Of a stretch of 64,000 nt of DNA, positions 17,170 through 25,849 are shown in pieces (the first letter of the stretch is position 1; the number at the start of each line of letters is the position of its first letter). Source of the DNA: Azospirillum endophyticum (GTDB lineage Bacteria > Pseudomonadota > Alphaproteobacteria > Azospirillales > Azospirillaceae); contig NZ_JAENHM010000088.1 of assembly GCF_016595245.1 (NCBI RefSeq), forward strand, positions 42,260-106,259, given 5' to 3'. Made by a program: the position numbers and the translations under genes. Under the pieces are notes generated by a model. That model made no database searches. It was not told the DNA's origin and saw only the letters and a list, made by a program, of their open reading frames with translations.

Positions 17170-19359
17170 ATGACGGTCGTCATGGCGACGATCCAGGAAG
17201 CGATGGCTGCCGCGTTGGCGCATCACCAGGCCGGCCGGCTCGCCGAGGCGGCGGCGCTGTACCATGCCGTGCTGGACGCCCTGCCGGGCCATGCCGACGC
17301 CGCCCATCTGCTGGGCGTGGTCCATCTCCAGTCCGGCCAGCCGGAACGCGCCGTCCCGCTGATCCGCGGCGCCATCCAGCACAACCATCGGGTCGCCGAC
17401 TATCACGACAATCTCGGCAGTGCGCTGAAGGCGCTCGGCCGGCTGGAGGAGGCGGTCGCCGCCCACCGTCAGGCGGTCCGGCTGCGGCCGGAATTCGCCC
17501 AGGCGCTGTACAATCTGGGCAATGCGCTGGAGGCGCATGGCCGGCTGGAGGAGGCGGCGACCGCCTTCCGGCAGGCGGCGGCGCGACGGCCCGGTTATGC
17601 CCGCGCCCGCTTCAACCTCGGCAACGTGCTGGCGGCCCTGGGCCGGCGGGCGGAGGCCGACGACGCCTACCGTGCCGCCCTGGCCGACGATCCGGGCTTC
17701 GTCGAGGCCCATGCCAACCGCGGCGCGCTGCTGCTGGCGCTGGACCGGCCGCGGGAAGCGGCGGCGGATCTCGCCCGCGCGCTGGCGCTCCGTCCCGACC
17801 ATGCGCCGGCCCTGTCCAATCTGGCCGCGGCCCGGCTGGCGCTGGGCGACCGCGACGGCGCGGAGCGTGCCGCCCGCCATGCGGTATCCGCCCGACCGGA
17901 CCTCGCCGAGTGCCTGCTGCGACTGGGCGAGGTGCGCCAGCGCGCCGACCGGCTGGGCGCCGCGGCCGACGCCTATGGCGCGGCACTGGCCTGGAACCCG
18001 GCGCTGGCGGAGGCGCATGCCAACCTCGCCCTGGTCCGGCAGGGCCAGGGACTTCTCGACGCGGCGGAGGCCGGGAACCGGCGGGCGCTGCGGATCGATC
18101 CGTCGCTGGCCGACGTGCGTTCGAACCTCGCCTATCTCCGGCTGTTCCGGCCGGGAGTGACGGCGGCGGCGGCGCTGGAGGCGCATCGCGGCTGGGACGC
18201 CGTCCACGGCGCGCCGCACCGTGGGCGTTGGGTGAAACCCAGGGCGAAGCCCGGCGCGGCGCCGGCCGCCACGGGGCCGCTCACCGTCGCCATCCTGTCC
18301 GGCGATTTCCGCCGCCACCCGGCCGGGCTGTTCGCCGTCCGCACGGTGGAGGCGCTGCCCGGCCGGGACGTCCGGCTGCTGCTCTACGCCAACCAGACCG
18401 AAGCCGACGACGTGACCGCCCGCTTCCGCAGGGCGGCGGCGCGCTGGACCCCGGTCGCCGGCCTGACGGACGAGGAGGTGGCGGCCCGGATCCGCCATGA
18501 CCGACCCGACGTGCTGATCGATCTCGCCGGCCACAACGCCCGCGGCCGGCCCGGCGTCTTCGCGCGCAAGCCGGCACCGCTGCAGGTGGCATGGGCGGGC
18601 TATATGGCGACCACCGGCTTGGCCGCCATGGATGCGCTGGTCGCCGACCACCACCATGTGCCGGACGGGATGGAGGCCTTCTACGGCGAACGGGTCCTGC
18701 GCATGCCCGACGCCTTCATCGCCTACGATCCGCCGGGCGACGACGGCGAGCTGCCGCTGACCCCGCCACCCAGCCTGTCCGGCGCCCCGGTCACCTTCGG
18801 CAGCTTCAACATCCTGACCAAGCTGAACGACGACGTCCTGGCCGCCTGGGCGGCGATCCTGCGCCGGATGCCGGACTCGCGCCTGCTGATGAAGACCAAG
18901 GCCCTGTCCTGTCCGGTCACCGCCGAACTCTGGCGCGGCCGGCTGGCCGCCGCCGGCATCGCGCCGGACCGCGTGACCATGGTCGGCGCCACCGGCAGCC
19001 TGGAGCATATGCGCCGGTGCGCGTCGGTCGACGTGGCGCTCGACCCCTTCCCCTTCTCCGGCAGCACCACGACGCTGGAGACGATGTGGATGGGCGTGCC
19101 GGTCGTCACCCTGCCGGGGGAGACCTTCTCCAGCCGCCATTCCCTGGCCTTCCTGACCGTGGCGGGGGTGGAGGGCTGCGTCGCCGCCGACCCGGCCGAT
19201 TATGTGGAGCGCGCCATCGCCTGGGCGTCCGCCCCGCGGCGGCTGGCGGAGCTGCGCCGGAGCTTGCGGAGCCGCATGGCCGGCGGGCCGCTGTGCGACG
19301 GCGAACGGCTCGCCGCCGCCCTGGCAGGGGAACTGCGGGCGTTGACGGCCCCGCACTGA
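17170..19359 (+). CDS. TPR-containing O-GlcNAc transferase-like protein (SPINDLY/GT41 family)
   Basis: 729 aa. Residues 5-340 are about ten tetratricopeptide repeats of 34 residues (for example YHDNLGSALKALGRLEEAV and LYNLGNALEAHGRLEEAATA). From about 365 the GT41 catalytic region begins: GDFRRHPAGLF, HNARGRPGVFA with QVAWAGY, FGSFNILTKLNDD, and DPFPFSGSTTTLETMWMGVP followed by GETFSSRHS. These match bacterial SPINDLY proteins that put GlcNAc or similar sugars on serine/threonine, often flagellin. It is divergent from lptF. A second ATG at 17182 is an alternative start; neither has a clear binding site. Link to flagellin is suggested only by nearby flaF. Confidence 0.9.
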   Translation: MTVVMATIQEAMAAALAHHQAGRLAEAAALYHAVLDALPGHADAAHLLGVVHLQSGQPERAVPLIRGAIQHNHRVADYHDNLGSALKALGRLEEAVAAHRQAVRLRPEFAQALYNLGNALEAHGRLEEAATAFRQAAARRPGYARARFNLGNVLAALGRRAEADDAYRAALADDPGFVEAHANRGALLLALDRPREAAADLARALALRPDHAPALSNLAAARLALGDRDGAERAARHAVSARPDLAECLLRLGEVRQRADRLGAAADAYGAALAWNPALAEAHANLALVRQGQGLLDAAEAGNRRALRIDPSLADVRSNLAYLRLFRPGVTAAAALEAHRGWDAVHGAPHRGRWVKPRAKPGAAPAATGPLTVAILSGDFRRHPAGLFAVRTVEALPGRDVRLLLYANQTEADDVTARFRRAAARWTPVAGLTDEEVAARIRHDRPDVLIDLAGHNARGRPGVFARKPAPLQVAWAGYMATTGLAAMDALVADHHHVPDGMEAFYGERVLRMPDAFIAYDPPGDDGELPLTPPPSLSGAPVTFGSFNILTKLNDDVLAAWAAILRRMPDSRLLMKTKALSCPVTAELWRGRLAAAGIAPDRVTMVGATGSLEHMRRCASVDVALDPFPFSGSTTTLETMWMGVPVVTLPGETFSSRHSLAFLTVAGVEGCVAADPADYVERAIAWASAPRRLAELRRSLRSRMAGGPLCDGERLAAALAGELRALTAPH

Positions 19360-19394
19360 ACATTGCGGCGAACACTGCGGCGAACACTGCGGCG
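19359..19394 (+). repeat. Three tandem 12-bp repeats at the end of the GT41 gene
   Basis: AACATTGCGGCG followed by two copies of AACACTGCGGCG begins at the last base of the GT41 stop codon. The first copy differs at one position. Copy number could vary between strains by slippage; no effect on the reading frame is expected since it lies after the stop. Confidence 0.8.
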
Positions 19395-19466
19395 GAACCA
19401 ACCCGAACGCGTCGGCGTTGAGCCTTGGGTACCTCCTCCACGCCCATAGACGCGGGAATTCGGCGC

Positions 19467-20831
19467 ATGCACAGCTCCACTCGGCTTGCCTTCCTGCTCT
19501 CCGCGACTGTCGCCGTCCTGTCGCTCGCCGGCTGCGGCGATCAGGCGTCGCTGCCGGTGTCGGCCGGCACCGGCCCCAACCCGACGCTACCGGCGCCGAA
19601 ATCCTCGCTGATCCCGACGGTCAACATCGCCGACGCCATCGGCTGGCCGCAGGGCGCGCAGCCGGTGGCGGCCCAGGGGCTGAGCCTCACCCCCTTCGCC
19701 ACCGGGCTGGACCATCCGCGCTGGATGCTGGCGCTGCCCAACGGCGACGTGCTGGTGGCGGAGACCAACGCGCCGCCGAAGCCGGAGGACGGCAAGGGCA
19801 TCAAGGGCTGGGTCATGGGTCTGGTGATGGGCAAGGCCGGGGCCAAAACGCCCAGCGCCAACCGCATCACCCTGCTGCGCGACAGCGACGGCGACGGCAA
19901 GGCCGATATCCGCGAACCGTTCCTGGAGGGGCTGAACTCCCCCTTCGGCATGGCGCTTGTCGGCGGCGACCTCTACATCGCCGACACCGACGCGGTGGTG
20001 AAGGTGCCCTACAAACAGGGCGACACCCGGATCACCGCCAAGCCGGCGAAGGTCGTCGACCTGCCGGGCGGGCCGATCAACCATCATTGGACCAAGAACA
20101 TCATCGCCAGCCGCGACGGCAGCAAGCTCTATGCCACCGTCGGCTCCAACAGCAATGTCGGCGAGAACGGGATGGAGGCGGAACAGGGCCGCGCCGCCAT
20201 CTGGGAAATCGACCTGAAGACCGGCGCCCACCGCATCTTCGCCTCCGGCCTGCGCAACCCGAACGGCATGGATTGGGAGCCGACGACCGGTGCGCTGTGG
20301 ACCGCGGTGAACGAGCGCGACGAGATCGGCAGCGACCTCGTCCCCGACTACATGACCTCGGTGAAGGACGGCGGCTTCTACGGCTGGCCCTACAGCTATT
20401 ACGGGCAGCATATCGACCAGCGGGTGGAGCCGCAGCGCCCCGACCTCGTCGCCAAGGCGATCCCGCCCGACTATGCGCTGGGGCCGCACACCGCCTCGCT
20501 CGGCCTGACCTTCTCGCGGCAGGGCGCTTTGCCGCAGACTTTGCAGCAGGGCGCCTTCGTCGGCCAGCACGGGTCGTGGAACCGGGAGCCGGCCAGCGGC
20601 TACAAGGTGATCTTCGTTCCCTTCCAGAACGGCAAGCCGTCGGGTGAGCCGGTCGACGTGCTGACCGGCTTCCTCGACAAGGACGGCAAGGCACAGGGGC
20701 GCCCGGTCGGCGTTACTCTGGACGGCAAGGGCGCCCTGCTGGTCGCCGACGATGTCGGCAACGCCATCTGGCGCGTCGGCGTCGGCAGCACCGCCCAATC
20801 CGCCGAGCGGCCGGACCAGCCGAAGCAGTGA
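19467..20831 (+). CDS. PQQ-type sugar dehydrogenase, sorbosone dehydrogenase-like lipoprotein
   Basis: 454 aa. The signal peptide ends in a lipobox (VLSLAGC, Cys about residue 23 from the ATG at 19467), so the protein is probably anchored in the envelope. The mature part is the six-bladed glucose/sorbosone dehydrogenase propeller: [79 protein letters not shown] and [16 protein letters not shown] are typical. These proteins oxidise aldose or sorbosone-type substrates with PQQ and feed the respiratory chain; actual substrate unknown. A start 14 codons upstream (19425) is possible but gives a poorer signal. Single gene. Confidence 0.87.
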   Translation: MHSSTRLAFLLSATVAVLSLAGCGDQASLPVSAGTGPNPTLPAPKSSLIPTVNIADAIGWPQGAQPVAAQGLSLTPFATGLDHPRWMLALPNGDVLVAETNAPPKPEDGKGIKGWVMGLVMGKAGAKTPSANRITLLRDSDGDGKADIREPFLEGLNSPFGMALVGGDLYIADTDAVVKVPYKQGDTRITAKPAKVVDLPGGPINHHWTKNIIASRDGSKLYATVGSNSNVGENGMEAEQGRAAIWEIDLKTGAHRIFASGLRNPNGMDWEPTTGALWTAVNERDEIGSDLVPDYMTSVKDGGFYGWPYSYYGQHIDQRVEPQRPDLVAKAIPPDYALGPHTASLGLTFSRQGALPQTLQQGAFVGQHGSWNREPASGYKVIFVPFQNGKPSGEPVDVLTGFLDKDGKAQGRPVGVTLDGKGALLVADDVGNAIWRVGVGSTAQSAERPDQPKQ

Positions 20832-20957
20832 CGATAGGGCTGCGGCTAAGGGGAGGATAGGCCCTGAAGCCGATGGCCGAGGCCAGGATTGCGGCCCTGG
20901 CCGGCTGTCCCCATAGTCACCCGAACCCTTCTGTTCAGGGACGTCGCGGAGTGCGGG

Positions 20958-21599
20958 ATGGAACCGGATTGGTTGGTTTGGGCTCGCCGGGTTCAGGCAC
21001 TGGCGCAATCCGGCCTCGCCTTCACCAGGGATGCCTACGACCGCGAGCGGTACGAAGACCTGCGGTTGCTGGCCGCAGAGATGATGGCCGCGCGTTCCGG
21101 CGGCGATCCGGCCCGGATCGAAGCGCTCTTCGCGGATCAGGCGGGCTACGCCACGCCCAAGGTGGATGTGCGTGGGGCGGTGTTCGATCCCGCGGGCCGC
21201 ATCCTGCTGGTCCGCGAACTGGCGGATGGTGGCCGCTGGACCCTTCCCGGCGGCTGGGCCGACGTCAACCAGACGCCGAGCGAATGCGTCGCGCGCGAGG
21301 TGCTGGAGGAGGCCGGACTCGCGGTGCGGGTACGTAAGCTGGCATGCGTCTACGACCGGGCCCGTCATGCCCACCAGCCGCCCTATCCCTTCCATATCTA
21401 CAAGATGTTCTTCACCTGCGATCTGGCCGGCACCGCGGCGGACGCGCGCGGGGACGGGCATGAAACGGGCGCTGCGGCGTTCTTCGCGCAGGAGGATGTC
21501 CCGGAAGCCGAACTCTCCGTCAGCCGCGTGCTGCCATTTCAGATCGCACGCCTGTTCCAGCACTGGCGGGATCCGCGGCTGCCGACGGACTTCGACTGA
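20958..21599 (+). CDS. NUDIX hydrolase with altered Nudix box
   Basis: 213 aa. The N-terminal 60 residues (WLVWARRVQALAQSGLAFT and YDRERYEDLRLLAAEMMA) are the helical domain common in YjhB-like Nudix proteins. The Nudix fold starts near KVDVRGAVFDPAGRILLVRE. The Nudix box is GGWADVNQTPSECVAREVLE followed by EAGL: the REVLEE metal-binding core is intact, but the usual glycine-glutamate pair before TPSE is asparagine-glutamine. Relatives cleave ADP-ribose or other nucleoside diphosphates. I chose the ATG at 20958 because translation from the upstream ATG adds residues not like the family. It converges on the GNAT gene. Confidence 0.87.
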   Translation: MEPDWLVWARRVQALAQSGLAFTRDAYDRERYEDLRLLAAEMMAARSGGDPARIEALFADQAGYATPKVDVRGAVFDPAGRILLVRELADGGRWTLPGGWADVNQTPSECVAREVLEEAGLAVRVRKLACVYDRARHAHQPPYPFHIYKMFFTCDLAGTAADARGDGHETGAAAFFAQEDVPEAELSVSRVLPFQIARLFQHWRDPRLPTDFD

Positions 21600-21624
21600 T
21601 CAGCCTGCGCATCGCGTCCGACGC

Positions 21625-22125
21625 CTACCGCTGCGGTCCGGCAGCCGGGAGCGGACGCTCCATGACAATCGTGCGTTCCTCGCCATGGTATGCATCCCGG
21701 ACGGCAGTGAAACCGAGCTTGGCATAGAATGGCTCCGCCGTGACGGACGACGGCACCGTCAGCGTCGTGACGCCCTTCCGGATCGCCACGCGTTCGATCT
21801 CGGCCATCAGGCTTCGTCCGATGCCTCGGTTCTGGCATGCCGGGTCGATGAACACCGTCCGGACGACATGCCCGTCCAGGCTCGCGGTGCCGACGATCTC
21901 GACTCCGATGACGGCAACGAACACGAGCCGCCGATCGATGAATTCAAGCACCGCCTCCGGACCGAAATTCCGTTCGACACGCCGGATCACGGCCTCGGAA
22001 TAATCTTTGGCGTTCGTTTCGCGAAGCGACGAGATGACGAGGCGGCTGATGCTTGCAGCATCGTCGCGATGTGCAAGCCGCACCGAAACCTCCAACGCCC
22101 TCTTCCTTCCTGGTCCGGTCTCCAT
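21625..22125 (-). CDS. GNAT family N-acetyltransferase
   Basis: 166 aa. The fold begins at VSVRLAHRDDAASISRLV and has the acetyl-CoA site in VFIDPACQNRGIGRSLMAE (the Q-x-x-G-x-G loop), then TLTVPSSVTAEPFYAKLGF, the usual C-terminal strand and helix. It would transfer an acetyl group from acetyl-CoA to an amine; substrate unknown. The frame stays open far upstream, but that part is arginine-rich and unlike the family, so the ATG at 22125 is preferred. It converges on the Nudix gene with 25 bp between the stops. Confidence 0.83.
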   Translation of the reverse strand: METGPGRKRALEVSVRLAHRDDAASISRLVISSLRETNAKDYSEAVIRRVERNFGPEAVLEFIDRRLVFVAVIGVEIVGTASLDGHVVRTVFIDPACQNRGIGRSLMAEIERVAIRKGVTTLTVPSSVTAEPFYAKLGFTAVRDAYHGEERTIVMERPLPAAGPQR

Positions 22126-22178
22126 CCACCAAGGACGCCGGGGGTCGCCCCGGTGCTCCTTTTCGCAACGCCTCGGTT

Positions 22179-22421
22179 TCAATCCTGCCCGCGTGAGACG
22201 CGGAACCAATGCTCGGCATATTGCCGGCAGAGTTCCGCTTCCACGCCGTCGCCGGCGCGTTCGGCATCGACGGCGCGGGCGAGCCATTGGGTCTGTTTTT
22301 GAAGCGCCGATCCGTTCACCCGGGCGGGTGCCGGCCGAACCCCGGTCGATGCGGCGGCACTGGGGCGGGACTTGCTGAAATTCGGTCGCGACACTGGGAC
22401 GCGGGGCCTGGAGGGTGGCAT
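22179..22421 (-). CDS. Small DUF4167-like protein
   Basis: 80 aa. The C-terminal half, ALQKQTQWLARAVDAERAGD followed by GVEAELCRQYAEHWFRV, resembles the short helical DUF4167 region of alphaproteobacteria, in which an A-x-x-K-Y-x-x-L-A-R-D-A helix is followed by GDR-x-x-AEN-x-x-QHAEHY. The N-terminal half is basic and low in complexity, again like that family. Typical DUF4167 proteins are longer (150-250 aa) with a glutamine-rich tail that is missing here, so this may be a shortened paralogue. Its role is not known; RNA binding is sometimes suspected. It lies upstream of the GNAT gene on the same strand. Confidence is moderate. Confidence 0.5.
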   Translation of the reverse strand: MPPSRPRVPVSRPNFSKSRPSAAASTGVRPAPARVNGSALQKQTQWLARAVDAERAGDGVEAELCRQYAEHWFRVSRGQD

Positions 22422-22550
22422 TGGGCCTACCGGTTTCCTTGAAAGAGTGGAGGGTCATCCTTTGACCCGACAAAGTCTACGCTGCACATCGCCAGGATGC
22501 GCGAAAATAATACAGCGTGGCGGCGGTGCCGCAAGGGCGCCCGGGGCTCC

Positions 22551-22750
22551 GAAGTCAGGTTAAGAAGGGCGCCTATAAGCCCTCTCCCCCCTGGGGAGAG
22601 GGTTGGGTGAGGGGGCAGCGCGGGCGGAACGCCCGTGCCAGGGGATTGCCAAGGGGCAGTATGCCCCTTGGCGGCGCGCAAAGCGCGCCGGCCCCCTCAC
22701 CCTCCCCGTGGGAGAGAGGGCCTTACGTCGCTTACCGCTAACCTGACTTC
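22551..22750. mobile_element. 200-bp MITE-like element with perfect terminal inverted repeats
   Basis: GAAGTCAGGTTA (22551-22562) and TAACCTGACTTC (22739-22750) are perfect 12-bp terminal inverted repeats. Nested hairpins lie inside: CCCTCTCCCCC with GGGGAGAGGG near the left, CAAGGGGCA with TGCCCCTTG and GGCGCGC with GCGCGCC in the middle, and CCCTCACCCTCCCC with GGGAGAGAGGG near the right. GCAAGGGCGCC occurs at 22531-22541 and again at 22759-22769, flanking it as an 11-bp direct repeat. No coding frame is convincing. The rest of 22422-22963 shows nothing else that I can support. Confidence 0.65.
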
Positions 22751-22963
22751 GTTACCCTGCAAGGGCGCCGACATCCGCCGACGTGCCGACCGACGTCGAG
22801 AATGCGGCGGACCGAGGGAATCAGGGCGACGCGCAGGTCCGACGTGAGCCGAACCGCGATCATGTCGCCCTGGACCTGGCGGTCGCTGAATGCCCCGGCT
22901 TCGCAGACGGCTTCCGCCCGTCAAAAGCGCATGGCACGATTTCCGAATGCCCGGCGCGGTGCC

Positions 22964-23596
22964 TCACTCATACACGGCGTCGCGCGGTCCGGTATCTCCC
23001 AACGCCATTTTGACGAAGGCGTCAGCCGTCAGGTCTGCGTCGAGCAGCGCGCCATGATGGGCGAAGCGATCGCTCCGGTCGAGCCACAGCCGATCACACA
23101 GCGCATCGAGCGAGCCGGACGCGCCGGGGAAGACCTCGTGCGACATCTCCTTGGTACAGATGAACCGGTCCGCCGAGAACGTGTCGGCCCCCCACGCGGC
23201 GCGTCCGCAACGCGCGAACTCGTAGTTCAGGAAGTCCATCTCGTTCTCATAGGCATGCGCCACCAGACGATCCTCGCCCAGAAAGGCGAGAAGCGTGTCG
23301 GCGACCTCGGGAAAACGGGGCGCCGCCTTCAGGTCGGCGGGCTTGATGCCGTGCACCTTGATGGCGTCGGGATGAAGAGGGGCGTCGGGGTTGACCCGCG
23401 TCTCCCAGCTGCGCGCTTTCCTCCAGGCATCGCCCTCACGGAGGAGCTCAAGACACCCGATTTCGATGATGATGCCGGGCTGACGCAGGCCCTTGGGCGC
23501 CTTACGGATGTCCTGCAGGCTCGGCAGGCGCCGCCCGGTCGTCTCGATGTCGATCGCGACCAGCCGGTCACGGCCTTCCCATGGCTGCATGCTCAT
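22964..23596 (-). CDS. DnaQ-like 3'-5' exonuclease (DEDDh)
   Basis: 210 aa. VAIDIETTG at residues 13-21 is exonuclease motif I (D16, E18); HAYENEMDFLNYE is motif II; HHGALLDADLTADAFVKM with the H-x4-D spacing is motif IIIepsilon of DEDDh nucleases such as the epsilon subunit of DNA polymerase III. Compared with chromosomal DnaQ it lacks the C-terminal polymerase-binding tail and has an insert after motif I (PSLQDIRKAPKG), so it is probably a stand-alone nuclease of repair or RNA processing. The ATG at 23596 is preceded by AAGGA at some distance; 23614 is an alternative. It is divergent from the cysteine desulfurase gene. Confidence 0.83.
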   Translation of the reverse strand: MSMQPWEGRDRLVAIDIETTGRRLPSLQDIRKAPKGLRQPGIIIEIGCLELLREGDAWRKARSWETRVNPDAPLHPDAIKVHGIKPADLKAAPRFPEVADTLLAFLGEDRLVAHAYENEMDFLNYEFARCGRAAWGADTFSADRFICTKEMSHEVFPGASGSLDALCDRLWLDRSDRFAHHGALLDADLTADAFVKMALGDTGPRDAVYE

Positions 23597-23845
23597 TGAA
23601 ATCCAATCCTTCATCGGTGGAGCCACCTGTGGCACGGATGTGAAACAAGGACAACGCTCCGTCATGCCGCCCAGAGTAGCATGGCGAAAGCGCCGGTCGC
23701 CCTTCGCGACATCGCCTCCGGCCTCGACTCCACGCCGCGCATCCACCCGATCCGCGAATCCGCATTTCGACTGCGATCGCCCCGGATGGCGGCGGGAGAG
23801 CCAGCTTCCCCTCCCCTTCCGCGGCCGATGGCGCGATACTGCGCC

Positions 23846-24973
23846 ATGATCTATCTCGACCATCTGGCCTCGACGCCGCTCGACCCGCTGGTGCTGGAGG
23901 CGATGCTGCCCTGGATGCGGCCCGATGCGGCCGGCAACCCGCATGCCGCCCATCCGGCGGGCTGGCGCGCCGCCGACGCCATCGACCAGGCGCGGGCCGA
24001 GGTCGCGGCCCTGGTCGGCGTCCAGCCGGGCGAGGTGGTCTTCACCTCCGGCGCCACCGAGGCGAACACGCTGGCCCTGCTGGGCGGCGTGCCGGCGGGC
24101 GGCGGCTGCGTCGTCTCGGCGGTGGAGCATGCCAGCGTGCTGGGCTGCCTGCCCGAATTGCGGCGGCGCGGCCATCCGCTGGCCGTCCTGCCGGTGGACT
24201 GCATGGGGCGGGTCGATCCCGCTGCCCTCGATACCGCCTTGAGCGGGTTGCCGGGGCCGGCGCTGGTGTCGGTGATGGCCGCCAACAACGAGGTCGGAAC
24301 GGTCGAGCCGCTGGCCGAGCTGGCGGCCGTCGCGGCGCGCCATGGCGCAGCGATGCACAGCGATGCGGTGCAGGCCCTGGGGACGCGCGCCCTCGACATG
24401 GCGGCGATCGGCCTGCAGGGGCTCAGCCTGTCGGGGCACAAGCTGTATGGGCCGATGGGAATCGGCGCCCTGATCGTCCGCCGGGACTTCCGGCCGGTGC
24501 CCGCCTCCCCCGGCGGCGGGCAGCAGCGCGGGCTGCGGGGCGGGACGCTGCCGACGCCGCTCTGCGTCGGGCTGGGCACCGCCTGCCGACTGGCACGGAT
24601 GCGCCGGGACGAGGATGCGCAGCGGATCGGCCGGTTGCGCGACCGTCTGTGGCAGCGGCTGCAAAGCCGCCTGCCCGGCATCCGCCGCAACGGCGGGGCG
24701 GAGGGCTTGGCCGGCTGCCTGAACGTCACGATTCCCGGCATCGACGCCGCCGACCGGCTGCTGGATCTGCCGGAGCTGGCGATCGCCACCGGTTCCGCCT
24801 GCCACAGCGGAGCCGGGGAGCCCTCGCATGTGCTGCTGGCGCTGGGCCTGTCGGCGGCGGATGCGCATGCCAGCCTGCGCTTCGGGCTCGGCCGCGGCAC
24901 GACGGCGGCGGAGGTCGACGAGGCGGCGGACCGGCTGGCGTCCGTGCTGGGCTCGGCGATGCCGTCGTCCTAA
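23846..24973 (+). CDS. Cysteine desulfurase-like aminotransferase class V (IscS/NifS type)
   Basis: 375 aa, normal for the family. IYLDHLASTPLDP at the start, H95 (VEHASV), D173 and K199 (SLSGHKLYGP, the PLP lysine) and the loop with C319 (ATGSACHSGAGEPS) are all present, so the enzyme should take sulfur from cysteine as an enzyme-bound persulfide. No iscU, iscR or suf gene is adjacent, which means it does not sit in a classical iron-sulfur operon; tRNA thiolation or another sulfur use is possible. The ATG at 23846 is chosen since MIYLDH is the usual family start; 23828 is an alternative. Confidence 0.87.
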   Translation: MIYLDHLASTPLDPLVLEAMLPWMRPDAAGNPHAAHPAGWRAADAIDQARAEVAALVGVQPGEVVFTSGATEANTLALLGGVPAGGGCVVSAVEHASVLGCLPELRRRGHPLAVLPVDCMGRVDPAALDTALSGLPGPALVSVMAANNEVGTVEPLAELAAVAARHGAAMHSDAVQALGTRALDMAAIGLQGLSLSGHKLYGPMGIGALIVRRDFRPVPASPGGGQQRGLRGGTLPTPLCVGLGTACRLARMRRDEDAQRIGRLRDRLWQRLQSRLPGIRRNGGAEGLAGCLNVTIPGIDAADRLLDLPELAIATGSACHSGAGEPSHVLLALGLSAADAHASLRFGLGRGTTAAEVDEAADRLASVLGSAMPSS

Positions 24974-25083
24974 GGAGACGGCGATGCCGTGGGAATGAAT
25001 CGCCCCGCCGGAGCGTCTACGTCCAACTGGCTCCGCCGGCACGGTCCGTCCCGGCGGCAGAACCACGACAAGGGAGGAAACCC

Positions 25084-25767
25084 ATGATCACTGCGAGCTT
25101 CCGGGCGAGCTTCCGGATCGCGGCGGTGGCCGCCGTCCTGATGGCTGTGCCGGGCGCAGCGTCGGCGCAGCAGGCCGGCCCGTCCGCCATGACCTTCTTC
25201 GTCACCAGCGCCGGCACCGGCAAGGGGGCCGATCTCGGCGGCTTGGCCGGCGCCGACCAGCATTGCCAGCGGCTGGCCCAGGCCGCCGGCGCCGGCAGCC
25301 GCACGTGGCATGCCTATCTCAGCACCCAGGCCGCCGACGGCCAGCCGGCGGTCAACGCCCGCGACCGCATCGGGAAGGGCCCCTGGCAGAACGCCAAGGG
25401 CGAGGTGATCGCCCGCACGGTCGAGGAGCTGCACGGCACCAACGCCCTGACCAAGCAGACCGCCTTGACCGAGACCGGCGGGACGGTCAACGGCCGCGGC
25501 GACCAGCCCAACACGCATGACATCCTGACCGGGTCGCAGCCGGACGGCACCGCCTTCCCCGCCGGACAGGACATGACCTGCGGCAACTGGACCAAAAGCG
25601 GCGCCGAGGGTGCCGCCATGCTCGGCCATCACGACCGCATGGGCCTGAACGAGGAGCCGCCGGCAAAGTCCTGGAACTCGTCGCACGCCTCGCGCGGCGG
25701 CTGCAGCCAGGATGCGCTGAAGGGCACCGGCGGCGCCGGGCTGCTCTACTGCTTCGCGGCGAACTGA
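25084..25767 (+). CDS. Secreted lectin/endostatin-like domain protein
   Basis: 227 aa with a signal peptide (basic start, VAAVLMAVPGAASA, cleavage before QQAG). From about residue 35, MTFFVTSAGTGKGADLGGLA followed by GADQHCQRLA, then RTWHAYLSTQ and a late TCGNWTK and LLYCFAAN, match a proteobacterial family of periplasmic proteins with a C-type-lectin/endostatin-like fold. Four cysteines (in QHC, MTC, GGC and LYC) may form two disulfides. GGAGGAAA precedes the ATG. Role unknown; carbohydrate or surface binding is only a guess. Single gene, 110 bp after the desulfurase gene. Confidence 0.78.
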   Translation: MITASFRASFRIAAVAAVLMAVPGAASAQQAGPSAMTFFVTSAGTGKGADLGGLAGADQHCQRLAQAAGAGSRTWHAYLSTQAADGQPAVNARDRIGKGPWQNAKGEVIARTVEELHGTNALTKQTALTETGGTVNGRGDQPNTHDILTGSQPDGTAFPAGQDMTCGNWTKSGAEGAAMLGHHDRMGLNEEPPAKSWNSSHASRGGCSQDALKGTGGAGLLYCFAAN

Positions 25768-25849
25768 CCGGTTCGCCCCTCCTCACCGCGAGGGGATGGC
25801 GACGCCATCCCCTTGCCCGGGCTCAGTCGTCCGATCCTGCCACCGATCG

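Noticed and set aside
16095-18500. Long plus frame across lptF and the GT41 start
   Set aside because: It shadows lptF and runs out of frame into the TPR gene; no motif of its own.
22964-25066. 700-codon minus frame extending the exonuclease upstream
   Set aside because: Only the last 210 codons resemble a protein family; the upstream part is antisense to the cysteine desulfurase gene.
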